NCBI RefSeq assembly: GCF_937891315.1
Contig: NZ_CALAGI010000167.1
Location: 1-5,729, forward strand
Direction: 5' to 3'
Length of the DNA stretch: 5,729 nucleotides
DNA from: an uncultured Amaricoccus sp.
GTDB lineage: Bacteria; Pseudomonadota; Alphaproteobacteria; Rhodobacterales; Rhodobacteraceae
Shown: piece after piece, positions 1 through 4,924 of the stretch
How positions within the stretch are numbered: position 1 is the stretch's first letter
Layout: every line of letters begins with the position of its first letter
Notes under the pieces: generated by a model
Seen by the model: the letters and a program-made list of their open reading frames with translations, nothing else
The model's database searches: none
Told to the model about the DNA's origin: nothing
Made by a program: the position numbers and the translations under genes

Positions 1-319
1 GTTTCCAGAGCGCTGCGAGCGGCTCGTACTCGTCGGCAGCGGTGGACTCGGCACCGAAGTGAACGCCATCCTGCGCGCGCTGAGCATTCCGGGTGCTGCC
101 TTTGTCCTGCCGCTCGGGTGTCGGCCGGTCGTCTGCCGCCTGGGAAGGAAGGCAGCGGCGTGGAGCGAGCGTCTGGGCAAGCCCCCGCACCGGGCGGCAG
201 CTGAGATCGGGCGCGCCTATGCGGCGCTCACCGATCCGGACACGCGTCGCGCCTTCTTGCTCACGCTCCGCTCGGTCGTCGACCACCAGGGCCAGCGCTT
301 CACGGGTGAAGTCATCTGA
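1..319 (+). pseudogene. Alpha/beta-hydrolase fragment, C-terminally truncated
   Basis: The frame is open from base 2 and reads FPERCERLVLVGSGGLGTEVNA onward, ending at TGA 317-319. The 'FPERxxRLVLVGSGGLG' stretch is what follows the nucleophile elbow in alpha/beta hydrolases, so the GxSxG serine would lie left of the window. The next part (two helical cap segments, then AYAALTDPDTRRAFLLTLRSVVDHQGQR) also fits the family. After QGQR the protein ends with FTGEVI. Family members normally continue for roughly 90 more residues carrying the late beta strands and the catalytic Asp and His, and I see no continuation in the other two frames. The gene is therefore probably broken and inactive. The GTG at 59 is an internal valine, not a start. 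The substrate is unknown. I am confident of the fold family and moderately confident that the gene is a pseudogene. Confidence 0.68.
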
Positions 320-356
320 CCTGCCCCCTTCCTGATCCCTCGATTTGAGCAAGTAG

Positions 357-375
357 GGTGGGCGATCCGCCCACC
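357..375. repeat. REP-like short palindrome (GGTGGGCG-ATC-CGCCCACC)
   Basis: A perfect 8-bp inverted repeat with a 3-nt loop lies 38 bases after the stop of the truncated hydrolase, preceded by AAGTA. No T-run follows on either strand, so it is a poor intrinsic terminator. From memory, the form GTAGGGTGGGC...GCCCACC resembles dispersed extragenic palindromes found in many bacteria. Only one copy is visible here, so calling it a repeat family is inference. Confidence 0.5.
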
Positions 376-483
376 ACCTGCCCGTCGCCGCGATGTCTCA
401 ACCGCCGCTCCTCCTGATAGCCTGACCGGCCCGGTCCCCCGCGTTAACGCCAAAACCCGACTCTTTTGCTTATCATATGTTTT

Positions 484-511
484 GTGCATGCCTCGTGCAT
501 GTGCCGTGCAT
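484..511. repeat. Three GTGCAT direct repeats with 11-bp period
   Basis: GTGCAT occurs at 484-489, 495-500 and 506-511, with starts exactly 11 bp apart, about one helical turn. The first two copies extend to GTGCATG. They lie directly right of an AT-rich patch (TTTTGCTTATCATATGTTTTG region, 464-484) that could hold a promoter. Phased repeats like this suit cooperative protein binding on one face of DNA, but no intact gene starts just downstream, so the site may be orphaned. Confidence 0.45.
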
Positions 512-641
512 CAGGCGATTCTCCGTAAACCTTTGGCTTTGCCGGACTTCATTCACGGGCGGAGCTGTTCAGACGGAGGTCGTCCGATCCTCGGCCGCGC
601 GCGCCGCTGACGGTGGGCGGGGGAGCGAAACGCTGCTCACC

Positions 642-842
642 ACTCCCCAGCCCGAGGTCCGGCTCAGCGGCGGTCAGGCGGCCTATCCGCGGCGCGACCA
701 GGTCGGCTCGATCCAGCTCGTCACCGACGCCGCCGGCGCCGACGGCGAGCACGCGACCTACCAGCCCTTCGGCGAGGCGCGCGCCGTCGTCGCCGGCACC
801 ATCCCCGCCGAGACCAGGGGCTTCGTCGGCGAGCGCTTCGGC
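642..842 (+). pseudogene. Rhs/YD-repeat protein core remnant
   Basis: In the frame whose codons begin at multiples of three, 654-839 translates to EVRLSGGQAAYPRRDQVGSI, then QLVTDAAGADGEHATYQPFG, then EARAVVAGTIPAETRGFVGERF. This matches the Rhs repeat-associated core: a 'Y-x-RDxxGSxxxVTDAxG' block, 'Y-x-PFGE', then 'PETRGFxGERF'. In whole Rhs proteins the core continues with 'DxxxGLxYLNARYYDP' and a variable toxin-like tip. Here homology ends after GERF at 839, and the next codons are the antisense of the convergent TPR gene, whose stop begins at 845. No start codon with a ribosome site and no upstream YD repeats are present; recognisable homology begins only near 654. It is a severed fragment, presumably non-functional. 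The long open frame running on through the TPR gene is a GC artefact. Confidence 0.75.
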
Positions 843-2660
843 TTACGGTCGCGCCGTCTCCAGCTCGGGGGCGGGGGGCGTCCAGCCGGCCTTGCGCATG
901 CCGGCGACCAGTCGGTCTATCGTCGACTCGATCCCCTGGTGGCCGCGGAAATAGGCCGCGGGGTCGCTGGCAAGGGCGGGGTCGAGCTCGGCCATCCGCT
1001 TCAGGGCCTTGGCGGCGGCGGCGCTGTCGCCGAGTTCGCCCTCGGCGATGGCGATGAGCGCCTGGCCGATGCCGGAGCCCTCGGCGGCGCTTCTCTCGGC
1101 GCTGTCGAGCATCGCGGAATAGTCGCCCTCGAAGTACTGGTGGATGGCGATCAGGTGGAAGTACCAGGCCGGCGGCTTCAGCGAGCGGGCGATCGCGCGC
1201 TCAAGCAGCGGAATTCCCTGATCCCATTTGCCGCGCGCGGCCAGCCGCCAGCCGAACTGCGCCAGGGTGTCGGGATCGTTCGGGTTCAGCGCCAGCGCCG
1301 CGCGCTGGGTCTTCTCCGATTCGTCCCAATAGCCCGCGTAATACTCGATCGAGGCGAGGGCCTGGAGGGCGGTGACGTTCTTCGGGTCGAGCTCGGTACC
1401 GCGGCGGGCGGTTTCCAGCGCGTGGCCGAGCGCGGCGTCGCGGTCGACGCCGGGGGTGAACTCGAAGCGGACGCCGTCCATCTCGAGCCAGCCGAGCATT
1501 GCCCAGCCGTCCGCGTAGGAAGGGTCGCGCTTCACGGCCTCCTCGAGGCAACGGCGGGTCGGGGCATAGAGGTCGTCGGGGAACGAGCGGCGGTAGATAT
1601 AGGCCTGAAGCACGCAGGCGTAGCTCGCCATGCTCGGGATCGCGTGGCTGAGCACGCGGCGGGTGATGTCGCTCTTCACGACGCCGTAGGGCTGGCCGAG
1701 GTCCGAGGCGATGCCGGCCGCGATTTCGGTCTGCACCTGGAGCAGCGAGCCGGCGTCGAGGCCGCGGTCGATCGAGGCGCTCCAGCGCACCTCGCCGGTG
1801 GTGGCATCGACCACCCTGGCGCTGACGCGGACCTGATCCTCCGCCACCGTCACATTGCCGCTCACCACATAGGAGACGCCGAGCCGCTGGCCGAGTTCGA
1901 TCGCATCGGCGTCGGCGCTCTCGCCGAAACTCGCCCGTGGCGAGAAAACGCGGATCGAGGAGAAGTGCATGAGCTCGGAGATCAGCTGCTGGCTGACGCC
2001 GTCGGCGAGGACTTCGGCGTTCGGGTGGTCGCCGAGCGGCTCGAAGGGAAGCACGATGACGGCCGGACCGCTGGCGTCGATCGGCGGAACGCGCAGCTGC
2101 GCGACGACGAGCCAGGCGACCAGAGCGAGCAGGCCGGCGGCGAGCGCGGCCGCCGCCGCCAGGTACTTCGGGCGCGGCCGGGGTGGCAGAGGCATGGCGG
2201 CGGGCTCGGGCCCGGCGCTGCCCGCTTCGGCCCCCGCGTCGGGCTCCGAGGCTTCCGGTCGGTCGGGGAGCGGCGCGGGCGCCGGGCCATGCCAATCGAC
2301 CTCGACGGCATAGCCGCCCTTCGGAATCGACAGGCGGACGGGGTCGGCCTGCCCGCCGCCCGCGTAGTAGCTGTCGAGGTCGCGGCGCAGGCGGCGGGCC
2401 TCGAGGCGCACCACCGGGTCGGACTGGGAGTCGAAATCCTCGCCGCGGCCGAATACCGCGGTGGCGATGGTGTAGCCCTTCAGCCGGTCGCCGCGACCGG
2501 CCAGCGTCTCCTCGACGAGGTAGCTGAGGAGGATCCGGCGACGGTTCGACCGAAAGGGGGGCGTCGCGAGGATGCGCGCGAGTCCGGCCTCGGTGTCGGA
2601 CGGGAGGGGTCGGGGCCGCTCAGGTCGCGGTGCGTGGTCGGCTTCTCCGATCTCAGGCAT
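843..2660 (-). CDS. Membrane-anchored TolB-like/TPR protein, putative regulator
   Basis: A 605-residue protein. Residues about 21-122 form a compact domain (LARILATPPFRSNRRRILLS; LKGYTIATAVFGR; DFDSQSDPVVRLEARRLRR; IPKGGYAVEV) seen at the N-terminus of many proteins annotated as adenylate cyclase-like or TPR proteins. Its function is not established; a DNA-binding role would be inference. A Pro/Ala/Glu-rich linker (124-163) leads to RPRPK and one membrane helix (about 166-187), predicting the N-terminus inside and the C-terminus in the periplasm. Residues about 198-325 are a TolB/FlgO-like domain (AVIVLPFEPLG; VSYVVSGNVTV; ARVVDATTGEVRWSASIDR), and about 343-562 are TPR-like helical repeats (ELDPKNVTALQALASIEYY; ALNPNDPDTLAQFGWRLAARG). 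There is no cyclase catalytic domain. The ATG at 2660 is preceded by AGGGGG at 5 nt; an in-frame ATG at 2756 lacks a good ribosome site and would add 32 unlikely residues. It is divergent from the sulfatase cluster, suggesting CadC/ToxR-like one-component sensing. That role is unproven. Confidence 0.85.
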   Translation of the reverse strand: MPEIGEADHAPRPERPRPLPSDTEAGLARILATPPFRSNRRRILLSYLVEETLAGRGDRLKGYTIATAVFGRGEDFDSQSDPVVRLEARRLRRDLDSYYAGGGQADPVRLSIPKGGYAVEVDWHGPAPAPLPDRPEASEPDAGAEAGSAGPEPAAMPLPPRPRPKYLAAAAALAAGLLALVAWLVVAQLRVPPIDASGPAVIVLPFEPLGDHPNAEVLADGVSQQLISELMHFSSIRVFSPRASFGESADADAIELGQRLGVSYVVSGNVTVAEDQVRVSARVVDATTGEVRWSASIDRGLDAGSLLQVQTEIAAGIASDLGQPYGVVKSDITRRVLSHAIPSMASYACVLQAYIYRRSFPDDLYAPTRRCLEEAVKRDPSYADGWAMLGWLEMDGVRFEFTPGVDRDAALGHALETARRGTELDPKNVTALQALASIEYYAGYWDESEKTQRAALALNPNDPDTLAQFGWRLAARGKWDQGIPLLERAIARSLKPPAWYFHLIAIHQYFEGDYSAMLDSAERSAAEGSGIGQALIAIAEGELGDSAAAAKALKRMAELDPALASDPAAYFRGHQGIESTIDRLVAGMRKAGWTPPAPELETARP

Positions 2661-2665
2661 TCGCA

Positions 2666-2671
2666 CCCCCT
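2666..2671 (-). promoter_or_regulatory. Ribosome binding site for the TolB/TPR gene
   Basis: On the minus strand this reads AGGGGG and ends 5 nt before the ATG at 2660. It decides the start in a frame that stays open far upstream into the antisense of the sulfatase. Confidence 0.7.
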
Positions 2672-2678
2672 GCGAGCC

Positions 2679-2696
2679 GCCGCCGACGTCGGCGGC
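2679..2696. promoter_or_regulatory. 18-bp perfect palindrome in the TolB/TPR gene leader
   Basis: GCCGCCGACGTCGGCGGC is self-complementary over 18 bp, centred on GACGTC, and lies 19-36 nt upstream of the TolB/TPR start codon, just upstream of its ribosome site. It could be an operator for a dimeric repressor, or an mRNA hairpin limiting translation. GC-rich DNA makes such palindromes somewhat easier to get by chance, so the role is a guess. Confidence 0.5.
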
Positions 2697-2725
2697 AGAA
2701 TAGCCGATCGGTCCGCGCCGAGACA
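2697..2725 (-). promoter_or_regulatory. Weak candidate promoter for the TolB/TPR gene
   Basis: On the minus strand TATTCT (2697-2702) matches four of six bases of a -10 box, with TGTCTC 17 nt upstream (2720-2725) as a poor -35. If real, the poor -35 would fit activator dependence, and the double palindrome at 2741-2760 would sit just upstream of it. This is a low-confidence call. Confidence 0.25.
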
Positions 2726-2740
2726 GCCGGATCGTGCGCG

Positions 2741-2760
2741 GAACATGTTCGAACATGTTC
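2741..2760. promoter_or_regulatory. Double palindromic operator candidate (2 x GAACATGTTC)
   Basis: The 10-bp palindrome GAACATGTTC occurs twice back to back, making a 20-bp perfect palindrome. Unit centres are 10 bp apart, about one DNA turn, so two dimers could bind the same face. It lies in the middle of the divergent intergenic region, 80 bp from the TolB/TPR start and 82 bp from the small-gene start, ideal for controlling both. The regulator is unknown. Half-sites resemble LexA boxes, but the spacing fits neither the alphaproteobacterial GTTC-N7-GTTC (it is N6 here) nor the Gram-positive GAAC-N4-GTTC. Confidence 0.6.
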
Positions 2761-2775
2761 GTCACTTCGCACCGG

Positions 2776-2807
2776 GGTGAATCGGCGGGACGGTGAACCG
2801 GCGGGAC
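2776..2807. repeat. 16-bp tandem repeat, two copies
   Basis: GGTGAATCGGCGGGAC (2776-2791) is followed directly by GGTGAACCGGCGGGAC (2792-2807), differing at one base. It lies between the double palindrome and the small-gene start, so it would be in the promoter or 5' leader of the plus-strand genes. It may be a second protein-binding site or a simple slippage duplication. Confidence 0.6.
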
Positions 2808-2842
2808 GATGGCCGCGGCGCCACGCTGGGGAGGGTCAGGGG

Positions 2843-3085
2843 ATGCGGATCGTCCATGTGCTGTCGCAGTTCCCGAGCGCCGAGCTCGCGATCCACCGGT
2901 TCTATGCCCGCGACGCCGACTTCCGAAGCATCTGCGACGACTACGAGGAAGCGCTGGCGGCGCTCCGCCACTGGCAGGGCGACGCCGCGCGCGCCACCGA
3001 CTTCCAGCGGCTGGCAACCGAGCTCGAAAGCGAGATCGCCGCCTTCCTCGATGAACACGGGGCGGCACGCCGCCCGATCGGCTGA
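2843..3085 (+). CDS. Conserved small hypothetical protein (80 aa)
   Basis: An 80-residue soluble, mostly helical protein: MRIVHVLSQFPSAELAIHRF, then a central YARDADFRSICDDYEEALAA segment, and a C-terminal helix with ATELESEIAAFL. The pattern 'RxFRSICDDYEEALAALRHW ... ELESEI' recalls a family of about 75-85 residue proteins of unknown function in alphaproteobacteria, often annotated hypothetical. No signal peptide, membrane segment or cysteine cluster is present. The ATG at 2843 has GAGGG at 2831-2835 with 7-nt spacing; the frame is open further left, but no better start is seen. It begins 182 bp from the divergent regulator start and ends 46 bp before the sulfatase, so the two are probably co-transcribed. 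The acidic, charged helical character would suit a protein-binding role, but the function is unknown. Confidence 0.78.
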   Translation: MRIVHVLSQFPSAELAIHRFYARDADFRSICDDYEEALAALRHWQGDAARATDFQRLATELESEIAAFLDEHGAARRPIG

Positions 3086-3131
3086 CACCAACGGCCACGG
3101 CATGCCGCGCGCCCAAACAGGAGAGGTCACC

Positions 3132-4859
3132 ATGAGACGACAGCGGCAAGGAGGGACGGCGGGATGCGCGCTCCGCGCGTCGGCCCTCGCCCTCGCGATC
3201 GGCGCGTGGGGAGGGGCGACGCCGACGGTGGCCCAGGAGGCCGGACGGCCGAACATCCTCTTCATCATGGGCGACGACATCGGCTACATGCAGCCGTCGA
3301 TCTATCACCGCGGGCTGATGGTCGGCGAGACGCCGAACATCGACCGGATCGGCCGCGAGGGCGCGCTGTTCACCGACTATTACGCGGAGCAGAGCTGCAC
3401 GGCCGGGCGCACCGCCTTCATCACCGGCATGAACCCGCTGCGTGTCGGGATGCTGCTGCCCGAGATCCCGGGCAGTCCGTCGTTCCTGCGCAAGGGCACG
3501 CCGACGCTGGCGAAGTTCCTCTACGACCTTGGCTACTCGACGGGCGAGTTCGGCAAGAACCACCTCGGCGATACCGCCGAGTCGCTGCCGACCGCCCACG
3601 GGTTCCAGGAGTTCTGGGGCTATCTCTACCATCTCGACGCCATGCAGGGGGTGAGTTTCCCCGACATCAACGCGACGCCGACGGACCAGACGATCGCGCC
3701 GCCCTGCGCCAACACGCCAATCCCCGGCCTCGCCGCGGTTCCCGGCGCGGTCGATCCGGCGACGGCGGTCTGCCTGACGCCGCCGCGTCCGGTGCTCGCC
3801 TGCAAGTCCTCGGACGGAAGCCCGGAGAACCAGAGCTGCGCCGACGAGGGGCCGCTGACGCTCGAGCGGTCGGAGACCGTGGACGAGGAGATCTCGGCCA
3901 AGGTCATCGACTTCCTCGACCGCAACGACCCGAAGAAGACCGACAAGCCGTTCTTCGTCTGGTACAACCCCGCCCGGATGCACGTCACCACGATGCTGTC
4001 GCCGAAATACATGGCGATGGTCGGCCAGCAGGGTGGCAAGGACTGGGGCGTCAACGAAGCCGGCATGAAGCAGATGGACGACAACATCGGCGTCGTCCTC
4101 GACAAGCTGAGTGCCATGGGCGCGCTCGACAACACCATCGTCGTCTTCACCACCGACAACGGCGCCGAGACGATCACCTTCCCCGACGGCGGCACCACGC
4201 CGTTCAAGGGCGGCAAGCTCTCGACCTGGGAAGGCGGGATGCGCGCGCCGATGGTCGTGCGCTGGCCCGGCCATATCGAGCCCGGCTCGGTCAGGACCGA
4301 GATGATGTCCTCCCTCGACTGGCTGCCGACGCTCGTCGAGATCGCCGGCGGGCCGAAGGGCGACAGCCTGAAGGCCGAGGTCGAGAAGGGTTATCCCGGT
4401 CTGGTCAAGACCACGCTCGACGGGATGAACGTGCGCGGCTACCTCGAAGGCACGGATGCGAAATCGCCGCGCGACCACTTCTTCTACTACTCGGGAAAAG
4501 ATCCGTCGGCGGTGCGCTACAAGAACTGGAAGATGTATTTCGCGATGGTCTCCGATGACCCGTCGGGTTTCGTCCATGGCGTGCAGCCCTACAGCTGGAC
4601 GCAGGTCGTGAACATCAAGCGCGACCCGTTCGAGACTTCGGTCGGCGAACAGCAGAAGACGCTCTTCGGCATGGGCGGCGCGCTGGCCGCGCCGATGACG
4701 GCCTATGTCTACGACTGGAACCTGCTGCCGATCGGACAGGCGCTGTGGCTGAAGGAACTCGAGACCTACGTCAAGTTCCCGCCGCTGCAGATGCCGGCGA
4801 GCTACAACCTCGAGCAGGTCGTGGCGCAAGTGAAGGCGATGAAGACCGGCGCCGACTGA
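3132..4859 (+). CDS. Arylsulfatase, formylglycine-dependent, periplasmic
   Basis: A 575-residue sulfatase, near the usual length of its subfamily, that hydrolyses sulfate esters in the periplasm. A Sec-type signal peptide (basic start, hydrophobic 16-26, likely cut near VA34-Q35) precedes RPNILFIMGDDIGY. Visible active-site residues, by family analogy: metal ligands D48 and D49; C89 in CTAGR (CxAxR), the cysteine oxidised to formylglycine, with R93; K142 and H144 in GKNHLG; H284 in ARMHVTT; D342 and N343 in TTDNGAE; K362 in FKGGKLSTWEGG. Four cysteines (192, 214, 224, 236) lie in a Pro-rich loop and may form disulfides after export. The C-terminal part (FFYYSG, VRYKNWKMYF, NIKRDPFE, YDWNLLPIGQ) is typical of the subfamily. 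The ATG at 3132 has AGGAGAGG at 3119-3126, 5 nt away. The maturase (formylglycine-generating enzyme or anSME) is not in the window. Exact substrate unknown. Confidence 0.95.
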   Translation: MRRQRQGGTAGCALRASALALAIGAWGGATPTVAQEAGRPNILFIMGDDIGYMQPSIYHRGLMVGETPNIDRIGREGALFTDYYAEQSCTAGRTAFITGMNPLRVGMLLPEIPGSPSFLRKGTPTLAKFLYDLGYSTGEFGKNHLGDTAESLPTAHGFQEFWGYLYHLDAMQGVSFPDINATPTDQTIAPPCANTPIPGLAAVPGAVDPATAVCLTPPRPVLACKSSDGSPENQSCADEGPLTLERSETVDEEISAKVIDFLDRNDPKKTDKPFFVWYNPARMHVTTMLSPKYMAMVGQQGGKDWGVNEAGMKQMDDNIGVVLDKLSAMGALDNTIVVFTTDNGAETITFPDGGTTPFKGGKLSTWEGGMRAPMVVRWPGHIEPGSVRTEMMSSLDWLPTLVEIAGGPKGDSLKAEVEKGYPGLVKTTLDGMNVRGYLEGTDAKSPRDHFFYYSGKDPSAVRYKNWKMYFAMVSDDPSGFVHGVQPYSWTQVVNIKRDPFETSVGEQQKTLFGMGGALAAPMTAYVYDWNLLPIGQALWLKELETYVKFPPLQMPASYNLEQVVAQVKAMKTGAD

Positions 4860-4867
4860 GCGCCTCG

Positions 4868-4895
4868 CGGGCGGCCCTCGCCGGGCCGCCCGTTT
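4868..4895 (+). terminator. GC hairpin after the sulfatase gene, weak intrinsic terminator or mRNA stabiliser
   Basis: A 10-bp perfect stem, CGGGCGGCCC (4868-4877) paired with GGGCCGCCCG (4883-4892), with loop TCGCC, starts 9 bases after the sulfatase stop and is followed by only TTTC. The short T-run suggests partial termination or 3'-end protection. It could make expression of the downstream phosphoesterase lower than that of the sulfatase. Confidence 0.6.
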
Positions 4896-4912
4896 CACGC
4901 CTGGCCTCCAGT

Positions 4913-4919
4913 GGGAGAG
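4913..4919 (+). promoter_or_regulatory. Ribosome binding site fixing a GTG start
   Basis: GGGAGAG lies 5 nt before GTG 4925. It supports this non-ATG start, which also places the twin-arginine motif at residues 10-16 of the product. Confidence 0.7.
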
Positions 4920-4924
4920 AACCC

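Larger units (their letters stand above)
320..641. other. Gene-free stretch with small repeats
   Basis: No convincing gene lies here: the open frames are short or are extensions and shadows of neighbours. The stretch holds a REP-like hairpin (357-375), a locally AT-rich patch around 461-486 and three phased GTGCAT repeats (484-511). From about 541 the sequence becomes very GC-rich and leads into the Rhs remnant without an identifiable boundary. It separates two broken genes and is probably a rearrangement scar. Confidence 0.5.

Noticed and set aside
605..640. Imperfect hairpin around GAGCGAAACGCTGCTC
   Set aside because: The stem is interrupted and short for such GC-rich DNA, and no function or position supports it.
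843..2660. Adenylate cyclase, as such proteins are sometimes named
   Set aside because: No class III cyclase catalytic domain is visible. Only the N-terminal domain, TolB-like domain and TPRs are shared with proteins so named.
2741..2760. LexA/SOS box
   Set aside because: GTTC half-sites are 6 nt apart, not the 7 of the alphaproteobacterial box, and GAAC-GTTC is spaced by 2, not the 4 of the Gram-positive box.
477..2780. 767-codon plus-strand open frame
   Set aside because: It is antisense to the TolB/TPR gene for most of its length. Only the stretch around 642-839 has real homology, as an Rhs remnant.
3132..3170. Possible lipobox (TAGC at residues 9-12) at the sulfatase start
   Set aside because: The hydrophobic core lies after this cysteine, not before it, so lipoprotein processing is not supported. 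A Sec signal cut near residue 34 fits better.
843..4898. Very long minus-strand open frame of 1351 codons
   Set aside because: Only 843-2660 codes for protein-like sequence. The upstream part is the antisense of the sulfatase and small gene, kept open by GC-rich codon bias, and has Arg/His/Asp-rich low-quality composition.
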